Assembly (NCBI GenBank): GCA_021399435.1 | Contig: JAJTUP010000055.1 | Span: 372,001 to 436,000, forward strand | DNA from: Diaporthe sp. PMI_573 | Taxonomy: Eukaryota > Ascomycota > Sordariomycetes > Diaporthales > Diaporthaceae | DNA length: 64,000 nt | Reading direction: 5' to 3' | In this document: one piece after another, positions 20,387-32,006 of the stretch | How the letters are laid out: each line of letters starts with the position of its first letter | Position numbering within the stretch: position 1 is the stretch's first letter | Translations under genes and position numbers: made by a program | The notes under the pieces: model-generated | The model's input: only the letters and a program-made list of their open reading frames with translations | Database searches by the model: none | Told to the model about the DNA's origin: nothing

Positions 20387-22672
20387 ATGCAGGACAATGA
20401 ACATGGCCCCGAACCCATCAGCTCCCCGCCTATGGCGGCATCCTCCATAAGGCTGCCCAAGAGGCAGGGCACCGTCGACAGCATGTCTCTCTCCCAGTCT
20501 GAAGCAAGCCTCCCTCACCGACGCTCCCACCCCTCCGCCGCCAGCCTGTATGCCTCGACGCTCACGCCCCCGGGCTCCAGGTCCATGTCCCCCGTCGGCA
20601 GAGGATCCCCCGCGCGGCCCTTCTCCAGGGCGAGATCTGGCTCCGTGACCCTGACCCATTCCCTTGTCGACACCGATGCCGCTACAGAACCCGGTAACCC
20701 GCTGAACCTGATACTCAAGGCTCTTGTTCCCCACGTTTCCATATACGCGTCGCCAGACACGGACGGCCTGGTCAAGGAGAAGGGTTTCGACCGTGGTCTT
20801 TGGGAGCTCCTCCGCCCATTCGGCGAGCGCGTGCCGGGCAAGGTGACTGTTAGAGACAGCAATGGGTCAAGCAGGTCGTGGGATGATTTCTCGATCCGGT
20901 TCACACGGTTTGGAGAGAATGTCGAGCCACCAGACGGGCTACTGAAGGCCCCCAACGGCCAGGCGACGAACCCGGCAGCGTCGGGGAGACGGGTCGCAGA
21001 TGTCGAGGAGGTGGTGACCAGACACCTGAACTATGCGGAGCAATCGTTCTCGAACCTCATTCAGCCCAGCACACCAACGACCCATGGACTGGACATGGAT
21101 GCGACCTCCCCCTACTATGCACTGTACCTCAGGCGGCTGCTCTCGGGCATACCCCTGTCTGCGCATGAATCTTGGGCACACCCGGTGGCCTGCGTTATTG
21201 CAGCGAGCTCACGAGAGCCTTCCCCGATCGAGACGTTCCGGAGGCTTTACCACGAATCCACAAATGGCGACAGGAGGTTACCGCCCTGGGTGGATGGTGA
21301 ATACCTGCGCTACTACGTGCTTGTGCACGATGAGGAGAATAGTGACATCACCAAGACGATGGCCCTGTTCGACCAGATGAAGAGAAACCTGGGTCTGCAC
21401 TGCCACCTGCTCAGGATAAGGAGCAGTCAAAGTGTCGAGACTGACGACGACAGCATACCACTGCCGCGTAGCGAATGGATGCCTGCTCAGGAAGAGCTCG
21501 TCGACATAGAGAGGAGCGAGGCCCAGGGCGGTCCTGTAGATCTGACGAGGTACATTTACGAGTCAGACGCGACTGCGATAAGGACATTCATCCGTGAGAT
21601 GGTGACGCAGTCCGTAATACCGACGATGGAGCGCAACATTTCCGTTTGGAACGACCAGGTTGCTTCAAAACGGAAAGGCATCAGTGGGAGGTTCATGACC
21701 CTGTCGAAAAGATGGACAGGCTTCGCCAGCGGGTCCAGGAACTCCACTGGGAGCTCGTCCTCGAGCAACTACGAGGCATCGGGTTATTATAGGCCAGACA
21801 CGCCCGAGGCCATAATGCGGAAATTGGCCGATTACGCATTTATGCTGAGGGACTGGAAGCTCTCCATGTCGACGTACGAGCTGCTGCGGTCCGACTTTAG
21901 CAACGACAAGGCCTGGAAGTATCATGCCGCCGCAAACGAGATGACGGCCCTCGCGCTCCTGATCATGCCGCAGAACATGTCGTCCAAGACGCGGCTGGAC
22001 AACATCGTTTCGATGCTCGAACAGGCCTCCTATTCTTACAACACGCGGTGCAGCTCACCGTACGGCACGCTGCGGTCCATGGCGCTGGGCCTCGAGCTCC
22101 TCCGCATGCGGGGCGGCTCTGCGGTGGACGAAGCAGTCAAGTGGGGCACGCGCATCATGGAGAGCCGCATCACCGGGCAGACTGGTGACGCGCTGTTCAA
22201 GGAGCGCATGGCTGTATGCTGTGCTACGAAACAAGGAGTGGGCTCCAGGGCATGGGGCAGCTGGCGGAGGAAATCGGCATTCTGGAGTGTCCTCGGTGCC
22301 GAGGCGTGGATCAACCAGGCCAAATACATACCAGCTCAACGGTGCCTCAACGAGGCGAGGAACATGTACAGCCAGCTGGAGAGCGAGGATGGGATTGGCG
22401 GGTGGGCGCTGGCGAGCGAACACATGGCGCAACTCCACTCCAAGTTGAAAGAAGGGCTGGCCCTGGACGGGTTGGAGGACCCCCCGGCCCAAGAGCCAGA
22501 GGAGATTGAGCTGCTCGAGGAGGAGGAGCCAGAGCGTTTGAACAAGAACAAGCGCATGTCGAGGAGGCTGAGCCTGGCAAATCCTCCCGGCGCCGGGGCC
22601 GTTCTGGAGACGGCACCGCTAGCGGACAATAATGAGACGGCGAAGAATGAGGCCGATGACGGCTTCAGTTAG
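20387..22672 (+). CDS. TRS85: TRAPP III subunit TRS85 / TRAPPC8
   Basis: A single-exon frame of 761 residues. Trs85 directs the TRAPP GEF complex for Ypt1/Rab1 to the phagophore assembly site and Golgi, for autophagy and Cvt traffic. The first 100 residues are Ser/Pro-rich. Then comes NPLNLILKALVPHVSIYASP, the start of the conserved core. Further family motifs are SFSNLIQPSTPTT, PIETFRRLYHE, VDGEYLRYYVLVHDE, FDQMKRNLGLHCHLLRI, TRYIYESDATAIRTFIREM, ISGRFMTLSKRW and AFMLRDWKLSMSTYELLRSD. The end is acidic (EEIELLEEEEPERL) with an RRLSL phosphosite-like tail. Length suits fungal Trs85. The chosen ATG is the first in the frame and other upstream starts do not join it without splicing. Confidence 0.9.
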   Translation: MQDNEHGPEPISSPPMAASSIRLPKRQGTVDSMSLSQSEASLPHRRSHPSAASLYASTLTPPGSRSMSPVGRGSPARPFSRARSGSVTLTHSLVDTDAATEPGNPLNLILKALVPHVSIYASPDTDGLVKEKGFDRGLWELLRPFGERVPGKVTVRDSNGSSRSWDDFSIRFTRFGENVEPPDGLLKAPNGQATNPAASGRRVADVEEVVTRHLNYAEQSFSNLIQPSTPTTHGLDMDATSPYYALYLRRLLSGIPLSAHESWAHPVACVIAASSREPSPIETFRRLYHESTNGDRRLPPWVDGEYLRYYVLVHDEENSDITKTMALFDQMKRNLGLHCHLLRIRSSQSVETDDDSIPLPRSEWMPAQEELVDIERSEAQGGPVDLTRYIYESDATAIRTFIREMVTQSVIPTMERNISVWNDQVASKRKGISGRFMTLSKRWTGFASGSRNSTGSSSSSNYEASGYYRPDTPEAIMRKLADYAFMLRDWKLSMSTYELLRSDFSNDKAWKYHAAANEMTALALLIMPQNMSSKTRLDNIVSMLEQASYSYNTRCSSPYGTLRSMALGLELLRMRGGSAVDEAVKWGTRIMESRITGQTGDALFKERMAVCCATKQGVGSRAWGSWRRKSAFWSVLGAEAWINQAKYIPAQRCLNEARNMYSQLESEDGIGGWALASEHMAQLHSKLKEGLALDGLEDPPAQEPEEIELLEEEEPERLNKNKRMSRRLSLANPPGAGAVLETAPLADNNETAKNEADDGFS

Positions 22673-22934
22673 GCTGGGCAGGGAGGCAACAGCACGATGT
22701 CATCACGTGGCCATGTATACTCATGATAGATACAGACTAAAGTCTTGCGAGATCAAGGGACGTGGACTCGGCGTTGAGGAATAGAGGCGTGCCAGGCCAG
22801 GCCAATGGAGAAAAATACACCTTGTCCCTCAATATAGCGTTGCCTTTTCTTCTTCTTCTGAACAAGCACGTGTACATAGCCATAGCTGACTGCAAGAGAT
22901 GGCCAGGAACCAATGGCAAGATGACGCAAAAACC

Positions 22935-23432
22935 TCAAGCCTTGCTCCTCCCCAGCTTCTCTGCCGCCATGTCCGCGAGCCCATCCAGGCTGTCGGCCAG
23001 CGGCACGCCATACCGGCGGCAGACGGCCTGCACGTTGCCCCTCTTCCAGTACCCGGGCTCACAGCCGACGACGGCCTTGCCGGAGCGGGCGCAGAGCCCC
23101 AGCTCCAGCAGGCTGACGGGGGCCTTGCTGTCGGCGTGGAAGAAGACGGCGACGGCGGTGGCCTTGTCCTGGGCTGTGAGCTCCCAGTCGACCTGGGCGG
23201 CAAAGCGCGGGTCCCTGTCGACGTCCTCTTTCCACGTGCTGTCCCACCTCGGCTGGAAGGGGTCGAAGATGGTGGTGCTGGTGGTGGTGAGGCGCTGCCT
23301 GAGGGCGAAGATGAAGCCTGGCCGCCAGGGGATCTCTGTCGGCCCGGCGAGGAAGATGGACCGTGTGGGGTAGCGGGGCAGCTGGTCGGCGTCGTTGGGC
23401 GTGATGACCTGGACGTCGGGTGTTGAGGCCAT
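22935..23432 (-). CDS. nucleoside 2-deoxyribosyltransferase-like protein
   Basis: A 165-residue single-exon protein. It starts MASTPDVQVITPNDADQL, followed by SIFLAGPTEIPWRPGFIFAL, a Rossmann-like strand-loop with the SIFLAGP motif of the nucleoside 2-deoxyribosyltransferase-like superfamily. Later come QVDWELTAQDKATAVAVFFH (the W-E-L plus D segment) and APVSLLELGLCARSGKAVVG, in which the E-L-G glutamate is the expected nucleophile. These enzymes exchange or hydrolyse the base of nucleosides; the fungal members are uncharacterised, so the substrate is unknown. It is convergent with TRS85, 262 bp between stops, and is the last core-like gene before the accessory region. Confidence 0.78.
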   Translation of the reverse strand: MASTPDVQVITPNDADQLPRYPTRSIFLAGPTEIPWRPGFIFALRQRLTTTSTTIFDPFQPRWDSTWKEDVDRDPRFAAQVDWELTAQDKATAVAVFFHADSKAPVSLLELGLCARSGKAVVGCEPGYWKRGNVQAVCRRYGVPLADSLDGLADMAAEKLGRSKA

Positions 23433-24242
23433 TCTGTGAAAAGGTCTGGGGAACAGTAGGTGGCGGGCGGGGCGGGGAGGGTGTCACTGTGTTCGCCTAT
23501 TGACGCTTGGAGCTACCAGGCTGTCAGTACACAGTATGTGGTTTACTGCCTACCTCTATATTCACCCCTCGTGTTGAGCTGCCCCTAAATCTGGAATAGT
23601 CACGAGGTCAGAATACAACTGTGCTAAAGTAAGGTGGGGGTGAGTCTAAAGTGAGCTTGACTGAATATGGCTAGACCCAGTTAAACTTGCCCCGTGTACA
23701 CTACAGCAAGCATGCCCGGCATTGGGATATGCCAGCGGCCCGGATCCTAGGCCAAGTTAGATTACCATCAATGACAACACTAGGCCTATCCCATAGCCAG
23801 ATACATGGCTTCCAGGCAGACAAAGGACAGAGGTACTCCGAGTCCTGGATTCTGGTTACAAGATGATTACCTGGTTTCGTTTCTATTCCGTATACAGCCG
23901 AAGCCATATACAGCACCTTCATACAGTAGTAAACGCTCAAGACCCAGCGTTTAAAAAAAACACAATGCCAATAACAGTGCAGAGAGAATATAGTTGGTCT
24001 GTCTATGGGCACGTGGCCTCAGCCTCGTGCTGCATAGACAAGGCTAGGAAGCATCGCTCCCGACGGCGCCGTAGACTAGAAAGACGGCGAAGCAGTCATA
24101 TGGCGAGACTAGGAATAGTCTCAAGATGGTCCCTATATAAGTAACGCCATAAAGGAAATCCCAGCCAAAAACTTCACCTATCACCACCAACACACCTACA
24201 CACATACAATCCTAAGGACCTCTAAAGAAAACATTAAACTGA
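23433..24242. other. boundary between core and accessory DNA
   Basis: GC content falls visibly across this 0.8 kb and the sequence loses protein-like frames. A short open frame on the minus strand (23701-24012) has no recognisable features. The last 100 bp (about 24140-24242) are AC-rich, CACCAACACACC-like, and resemble a fungal 5' UTR for the zinc-finger pseudogene that follows. Confidence 0.45.
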
Positions 24243-27200
24243 TTGAATGCGAGTTTTCATAATGGTGAAGCCGTAGTTAGGCAGAAAAGTAAGTCAACTT
24301 CAGTCCCAGATTACATGACAAACGCTCATGTGCACAAGTCCAAGCGCCTCAGATTCGATGCGGCACCATCAAGTACGGACTTTGTCGATATTGCGTCGCC
24401 CGCAGCGAAACGCAGAAAGAAGACACAGACAGAAGAGCCACCACAGGTCCCGTCTAAGCCATTGGGTCAGATCTTCAAATGCCCTGAGCGAGGCTGCAAT
24501 TAGCAAAGCAGCTCTCAAAGTGCTCCTAAGCTAAGAATGCAGCATTTACGCAAGAAACACCCTGGATACCCACGTTACGAGTGTGATTCCATCAACTGTG
24601 ATGAGCGCTTTGCCACCAAAGACGACAAGAAGGAACACGTGCGCACAATGCATGTTCAGAAAGCTTGGCATTACCCCGTTCTCGATTGTGGCAAGATCTT
24701 CCCGACCTTTCACCATGGATCTTCGTATAGACTCAGAAAGCACCCCGATTTGTTTTTCCGGCATTATAGCCACAATAGTTGTGAAACTATATCGTTATCA
24801 GAAGACGATTCACAAAGACATATTCGCAAGGCACATGCTAATCGAGTTATACCTTGCCGGGATGACGACTACCCAATGGTTTTCCTTACTGTAAACACAG
24901 AGGCGACCCATCACTCAGCAATCCACTGTGGGAAAACCTTCGACTGCAAGGTGGATGGGTGTGGGAGAAACTTCAACACAAAGCTCAAACTTCGACAGTA
25001 CCTAACCAGGATACATCCAAACAAGCCTATAGTTAAGTGTCATCAGCATGGATACAAAGAAGTGTTTCTCATGTACCCTGAGATGAGGGCCCACATACGA
25101 GAAGCTCATGTTAAGTACCAGGCACCAGCACCGTTATAGTATTATCCTTTGAAAGGTTGTGAACAGGAGTTCTCCTCTTGATTCGATTTATTCAACCACC
25201 AGACAGAGAAGTATAATATAACGGCCTACAAATATCCTGAACAAGGCTACAGTAAGGCTTTCCCAACCAAAAGACGTCTTAGAGAGCATGTTCGGTATGT
25301 ACACAAGGATAGAAGACCTTGTCCGTGGCTAGGATACGGGAAGACATTCTCCTCAGAGAGCGCCTTGAAGCTCCATGAGGAAATTGCGCACTATGAAACT
25401 GTCCTCAAGTGCTCTTATCCTGGTTGCAAGTCAACTCTCAGCTGCTCCTCCAGCCTCAACAGTCATGTCAGAGCCTACCACCCTGGTTGGGTGTCTGACA
25501 GCCACGCTTGTCCTGCGGCAGATGTGGAGAACTGTCATGAAATGTTTGCTTCTCAAATCATGGCTAGCACGCACGCCAATATACATCACCACAGCAAGAT
25601 ACCCTGCCAGTATCGAAAAGAATTCAGTTACGAGGCACTATTCGAAAACATGCAGGAGGAGGGTCAGTATAAGAGGAAAGTACACAGCCGGTACATATGT
25701 AACCTCCCGGGCTGCGTAAGCACTGTCATGGGTCACTTACTCTTAATTGTGGCATGGGCGGCGCATGCTGGGGTACATTTACGTGACTTAGATAATTCTT
25801 TGGACTCTCTCACCAAGCCGACATTGTAGCTAGTCCCCGGATCGACTAGAATAGATGACGAAGGCTGTGATATTACAATCAATAGATACCTTGCTAGGGA
25901 CGATATAGATGGCGGCGAGATTAAAGACGATTACATGATACCCCATTTTAGATCTTGCTTCCCCTTGGCACAAGCCACATCTGATCTTGAGGAAATGGAA
26001 GCCTGTACGAGCTCGTTTCAGTAAAGAAACCAGCAACTACTACGAGGTATGTTTCCTGAATCATTGCCCTAAGTGTTATACCAAGTAACTAATCTTTTCG
26101 TAGAATTTCCTCAAGCTCGTCGTAAACACATGTTCCTTGGCCTGAAATGTGCCGGTCCGTCACTGATTAACAATTTGATCATAACTACAGTGTGTCTAAC
26201 CGGGACCACGCTCGATTACACAATAACGCGAATCAAGGTCTTAGAGCAAGGAAAGCGCTTTCCACTTCCTATTAGATGCTTCCATTGCGAGATAAAATAC
26301 GTCTTTTATTGCCTGCTCAAGAAGCATAACCTTCTGAGAAAAGCTCAAGATCAATCCTGCTCAGAGAAGAGTTGCTTTCAACCTGCTTTCCAGCAGTCAC
26401 GGCTCTATAAAGACTACTTATTCACGTTGCGTGGCTCTCCGATCGAATTCGCAGACTATACAGAACTCAGAGCCCTGACATTAGCTAATACATGGGTGGC
26501 AGACAAGTCTGTGCGGTTTGTGTTCGACCTCTTACTATCGATTCAGGCAGGAAATACCAATGAATCGGAGCTCAGATTTTTAGATCTTGAATTTAACACG
26601 AGCACCAAACGGATTTTTGAAATTGGGATGTGCAATGCCAAAGGCGATCTGACTCTGGACTGTCGGACCAGATATCAGCCTGAGACTCTTGCAATCATCA
26701 ATAGCAGGGGAGATACGAAGAAGAGCTACATGGACGGTATGATTGACAGGTCTACTCGGCGGCACCATTGCGTGGATCACAGGATGTCAGCTCGTCAAGT
26801 TGCGGATCGTTTACGAGAGCAAGGAGTATCGCCAAGGACATGGTTCGTAACGTGGCATCAAACGACCACCGACCTCTCTGCTCTGCGCGGATGGCTCGAG
26901 TCAGAAGGACAGTTTGACGTTCTGCCCGAAGACTCTAGGTGTCTGCCCATTGTGCCGCATATCAGAAGGAATCTAAAGGCGGCTCTAGCGAATGACGGTC
27001 GCATCGTGCCAGCCGCTTTGTCGGTCGTCTTCCCGCTCATCATGGGCTCGCAGCACGAACTGGTGGGCAGAAATCATCACGCCGCCCTGGACGCACAGCA
27101 AGCGTACTATTTGACTGAGGTTTATCTCATGCAGAGCAGACATCCTGCAGATCGGCCAGCCGGCTGGCTTGAAAGCCTGCAGAAGCCGAAGGGTTCTCTA

Positions 27201-27365
27201 GGGCGGCAAAAGAGGCAGCTGATGATCGAGTCGTCCCTATTGAAGGCACGAGAGTCCGCGGGAGTGAAGCTGAAGCAGCTTACGGTTGAGAAGTCGCAAA
27301 GCCCGAAGAAGCCAGAGGGGTCGCCGGTGGGGCAACAGCACCAACGCACAATTGAGTCCTTTTAG
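24243..27365 (+). pseudogene. C2H2 zinc-finger / DEDDh exonuclease-like fusion, inactivated
   Basis: One reading frame runs from about 24243 to the stop at 27363-27365. It is broken by five in-frame stops: TAG 24501, TAG 25137, TGA 25179, TAG 25827 and TAA 26022. A well-formed 57-nt intron lies at 26047-26103 (GTATGT, ACTAAT, CGTAG). The first 1.6 kb encodes repeated C2H2-like fingers (YECDSINCDERFATKDDKKE, DGCGRNFNTKLKLRQYLTR, SYPGCKSTLSCSSSLNSH). In several fingers the second Cys has become Tyr (HQHGYKEVF, EQGYSKAF, LGYGKTF), a TGY to TAY change. The C-terminal half is fully open and holds a DEDDh 3'-5' exonuclease fold: RFLDLEFNTS (DxE), TTDLSALRGWL (D) and NHHAALDAQQAYYL (Hx4D). The decay therefore lies in the finger region while the nuclease residues survive. 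A separate gene starting near the intron is possible but would lack fingers. No true ATG start is obvious. Confidence 0.7.
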
Positions 27366-27574
27366 AAGAAGGCCAACCGCGATGAACACTGATGTGGCAG
27401 TTGCATTTCGGAAGACAATGGATCTCGGCAGACGATGGTTTGGTGGATAATTAGGCGTGGCATTCATTCGCAAACTAACCGCAGGGAGAGGAGACGGGAA
27501 ATGTTTTATGTCTCCTAGCACTTCGTGCCAGGGTTCTTATGTACAAGATCGATTGGTGCTGTTACAACTAGCCA

Positions 27575-28013
27575 ACGTCCGCCCACCCAGCTCTTTCCGT
27601 ACGCCCACCCAGTACTTAAATTTGAGTAGGAATCTCTAACAAATTCAAGTATCTTTCTGACTCAGCAGCAAGATTCTACCCCATCGATGTAAAGGTAAGC
27701 TTTATTTCCTATTTTAGCGGTACTTAGGGCAGCTTGGCCCTCTTGTACCTTTTATGCCCTCTGTGCCGTGCCCTCTGTGCCTTCTGTGCCCTCTGTACCG
27801 TCTATATAGAAGGTAGAGGATATAGAGGGCATAGAGGGCATGGTATAGAGGGCACGGCAGAGGGTACAGAGGGTATAGAGGGGCAAAAGTATCTTATTTG
27901 TGGGGAAGCCTTGGCATTCTTAGTCAGAATCCAAGGTGTACTTCTTTTTGGGTGGGCGGTACAGCTATTTTTTTGTACTAGGTCGGCGCACTGAAAGAGC
28001 TGGGTGAGACGTC
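27575..28013. repeat. foldback / MITE-like inverted-repeat element
   Basis: The ends are imperfect inverted repeats: the left end holds CACCCAGCTCTTTC (27584-27597) and the right end the complement GAAAGAGCTGGGTG (27993-28006). A second pair follows further in: CGCCCACCC at 27602 and GGGTGGGCG at about 27950. The centre (about 27731-27885) is a large imperfect palindrome built of repeated TGCCCTCTG units on the left arm and their complement AGAGGGCA on the right. It can fold into a long hairpin. No coding sequence is present. It resembles a non-autonomous DNA element; no clean target duplication was found. Confidence 0.65.
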
Positions 28014-28417
28014 ACTTGGGCTTCACGGCACGGTGGCTCGAAGTTTGCACCAAATAGAGTGGATTTGAGAAGTAGGTCTGCCTAGTAATAAGGAAGAAAG
28101 AGAGAAAGGAAGGTTGCGCCCTGGGCCTCGGGGCGGAAGGTGTAGGCGTGGCAGCCTTATCGATAAGGGCCCCTGCAAGGACCCCTGCAGGGAACCCCCA
28201 GCCACCCCACAGCACCTGCCCTTCACTCTGGGTGCACGGACGTTGGCTGTGAGAAGCCGACATCGGAGGTGACTCAAAAAACCCTCTCACGTAATTCTAA
28301 TCCCAAGGAAATAGGCCTGCACATTTTTTTCGAGATGACACCGTACATCTTTGGCTATAACCAGCCAATCTGTTCGCCATTTGTACAGGAATCCAAGACC
28401 GACTAGCTTCCTTCAAC
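28014..28417. other. upstream region of the aminoadipate reductase-like gene
   Basis: About 400 bp between the foldback element and the predicted ATG, presumably promoter and leader. In the frame of exon 1 the sequence stays open upstream of the ATG for some 16 codons before a TAA, so the true start or an earlier exon could lie here. Confidence 0.35.
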
Positions 28418-31400
28418 ATGCGACGTAACTCTTTGATTCCCGATCCCACTTGTGACTTAGATTGGGGCGGATTCCGTGGAGGTGAGCTGGCACGTCTGGC
28501 GTTAGTGAACGACTTTCTGAAATGACGTTACAGCAATCCATGATATCTTCGCAGCCAATGCACAGCGAGTGCCTGACAAGCAATGTGTTATTGAGACCCA
28601 GAGCTCACAGCGTCCCGAGCGCATCTTCACATACCGCCAGATCAACCAGGCCTCGAACCAGTTAGCACATCACCTTATCGCCCATGGCTGTAATGTGGGC
28701 GATGTCGTCGTCATTTATGCCTACCGAGGCGTTGACCTTGTCGTTGCCTACATGGGTGCTCTGAAGGCCGGCGCAACCGTCAGTGTCCTCGATCCACAGT
28801 ATCCTGCAGAGCGCCAGAAGGTTTTGCTGGGTGTTTCGCAACCCCAGTTTCTCATCTGCATCCAACAAGCTATTGATGAGTTCGGTCATCTTCCTAGCCT
28901 CGTCAGCGATTACATCAAGACCGATCTAGACGTCAAGGCCACCATCCCGGCGCTGCGTCTTTCAAGCAACGGGCAGCTGACTGGAGGCACAGTCAAGGGT
29001 CAAGACTGTCTCGCCGCCCAGGCACCTCTCAAAGAGCACAATCCTGATGTCTCTGTTGGCCCCGATTCCATACCGACACTCTCGTATACCTCAGGCACTC
29101 AAGGAACCCCGAAAGGCGTGCAAGGCCGCCATTACTCTCTGACCTACTACACACCGTGGATGGCAGAGAGGTTTGGCCTTTCGGAGACGGACAGATTCAC
29201 AATGCTCTCCGGCATTGCACATGATCCAATCCAGCGAGACATTTTTACGCCACTCTACTTAGCTGCTACGATCGTCTGTCCCCCGGGTGAAGTCATCACC
29301 TACGGGCTGCTGGCCGAGTGGATGAATAGGCACAAGGCTACAGTGACTCACCTTACTCCTGCTCTTGGCCAAATTCTCATCGGCGGTGCTACGACCTCAT
29401 TCCCCGCACTTCGAAGGGCCTTCTTCGTTGGCGACCTCTTGACCAAGAAGGACTGCCGAAAGCTACGCGATCTCGCACCTAATACAAAGGTGATCAATCT
29501 CTTTGGATCAACGGAGTCACAGCGTGCTGTCTCCTTCTTCGAGATTCCAAGCAAAGTTGAGGACCCGGATTTCCTTGAATCGTTGCCAGACATCATCCCA
29601 GTCGGTCAGGGGATGTTCAATGTTCAGCTGCTGGTTGTAGATCGTCAAGATCGGAACAGACTATGCGACGTTGGTGAAACTGGTGAACTATTCATCCGTG
29701 CAGGCGGTCTTGCGGAAGGTTACCGAGGAGACGACGAGAGAACAAAGGAACAAAACCGGTCCAAGTTTGTGTCTAACTGGTTTGTCGATCCTGCCAAGTG
29801 GATTCGAGAGTCTGAGCCCCAATACGCCTCTGTCGACCACTATAAGGGGCCACGAGATCGTTTATACCGGACTGGTGATCTAGGTCGGATGCGCGAGGAT
29901 GGAAGTGTCGAGTGCACAGGTCGAATGGATACGCAAGTGAAGATCCGAGGTTTTCGGATAGAACTCAGCGAAATCGACGTCCTCTTGGCCCAGCACCCAT
30001 ACGTACGGGACAACATCACAGTCGTACGAAGAGATCGGAACGAGGAGCATACTCTGGTTGCGTACTTTGTCCCCGAAACAAGGTCGTGGTTTCGGCACCT
30101 CCAATCGCAAGACGATCCAGGAGTTATCGAGGAAGAGATTGCAACTGAAACGATGGCCGGCATGCTCAGGCGTTTCAAGCTGTTGTCTGACGACTGCAAG
30201 AAGTTTCTAAAGGGGAAGCTACCCAGCTACGCCGTCCCCAGCATTTTTATACCCCTGGTACGGATGCCACTAAATCCAAATGGCAAAATTGACAAGCCAG
30301 CACTCCCCTTTCCCGACCCAGTGGATCTTCTCTCGGCGGCCAAAAGGAGGACCTCGTCAGTCGTCGCCAATATGACTGAAACGCAGAAGAGACTGGCAGC
30401 AGTGTGGGGTTCAGTTCTCCCTAACCGCTCCGCAAGAATGTTCGTCCCGGAGTCTAATTTCTTCGAAGAGGGTGGGCACTCTGTCCTCGCACAGCAAATG
30501 TTCTTCCGCCTCAGGAGCGAATGGAAGGACATCGACCTGCCAGTTAGCGTCCTTTTTCGGTCCCAGACTCTCCATACCTTAGCCTTGGAGATTGATAGAG
30601 CCCTGGATCCCATTGGTCTTCGACTGGACGCTATGCCTCTTCCTGGGGATGGAGAGTCTGAGGAGCAGTCGTATGCGGCTGACGCCCAGGAGCTTCTGTC
30701 TCAGCTCCCAGACTGCATGCCACAGGCGCCGGTAAATTGGGACTACACAGAGAGGCCACCTACTGTACTTTTGACCGGCGCTACAGGCTTCCTCGGGTCC
30801 TATATCCTACGTGAGCTTCTGGAGGGCCCAGCAAAGGCACGCGTCATTGTGCACGTCCGCGCGGAGGATGCAGAAGCAGGTCTCTCGCGAGTAGAGTCCA
30901 CGGCAGCGGCTTACGGCCTCTGGTGTCCAGAGTGGTCGTCCAGGATTGAGGCGGTGGTTGGCGATATCTCCAAGCCGTCCCTCGGCGTCTCCCAAGACAC
31001 CTGGAATCGCCTCTCTGACTCTGTAGACCTCATTATTCACAATGGGGCTCACGTGAACTGGATGCTGCCTTACTCAAGCCTGAGGGCGGCCAATGTACTC
31101 AGTACTTTGGAGTGCATCCGGCTATGCGCCGAGGGGAAGCCTAAGCGACTGTCCTTTGTCAGCTCTACATCGACTCTGGATACCCAACATTACGTACAGC
31201 TATCACGAGATGTCGAGACCGGTGTGCTGGAGACGGACGACCTTCAAGGCAGCCACAAGGGCCTCGAGACAGGCTATGGGCAGTCCAAGTGGGCCAGCGA
31301 ATACATAATTCGCAACGCTGGAGTCAGAGGGCTTACGGGAGCCATAGTCCGGCCTGGTTATGTCACTGGAGACCCGATGTCTGGCATCTCCGTTACCGAT

Positions 31401-32006
31401 GACTTCCTGGTACGGCTATGGAAAGGTTGTCTGCAGGTCGGCGCGCGCCCAGACATCAACAACACCGTTAACGCAGTACCCGTCTCGCAGGTCAGCCGCA
31501 TTGTTGTTGCCGCAGGATTGCTACTTCCTACCGTGACCGGGCAGTCCCTCAGCGTAGCTCAGGTCACCAGCCATCCGCGACTGACGCTCAACGAGTGGAT
31601 CGGCGCTCTGGAGCACTACGGATACCATACGCCTCTCGTACCGTATCGAGACTGGCGCGCCAAGGTTGTCAGGTACGTAGAGGACGAGGGTAATGAGGAG
31701 CATGCCTTGCTCCCACTATTCCACTTTGTGACGGGGGACCTGCCTGCCAATACCATCGCCCCGGAGATGGACGATTCACAAGCTACAGCCGCTCTAGAAC
31801 TATACGACAAGGGAACAAACTCTAGCGCCCCCAATAAACCGCACGCTGTTGATATGCGTACCATAGGTGTATACCTTGCGTATCTAGTGGCAGTTGGATT
31901 CCTGCCCTCACCAGTGGGAAATGCTGAGCAAGAGTTGCCTGAGGTGGACGCGAGTAGGCTACAGGCTGTGAAGGTCTCGCTTGGTGGTAGGTCAGCGAAG
32001 TGCTGA
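28418..32006 (+). CDS. L-2-aminoadipate reductase-like A-PCP-R enzyme
   Basis: Exons 28418-28481 and 28534-32006 (52-nt intron, GTGAGC...ACAG) encode 1178 residues. Canonical Lys2 activates aminoadipate with ATP, loads it on a carrier domain and reduces it with NADPH to the semialdehyde in lysine synthesis. The adenylation domain spans about residues 20-590. It shows the P-loop SYTSGTQGTPKGVQGRHYSL (from residue 205), GIAHDPIQRDIFTPL, NLFGSTESQRAVSFFE, LYRTGDLGR and VKIRGFRIELSEID. The carrier motif FFEEGGHSVLAQQM has the phosphopantetheine Ser671. The reductase domain begins VLLTGATGFLGSYILRELL (about 769), with the YxxxK pair Tyr936 and Lys940 in YGQSKWASEY. Yeast-type Lys2 is about 1400 residues; this protein lacks roughly 200 N-terminal residues before DPTCDLDWGGFRG. 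It lies among decayed accessory genes and repeats, so it could be a second, specialised copy rather than the housekeeping LYS2. Substrate is not shown by the sequence. Confidence 0.82.
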
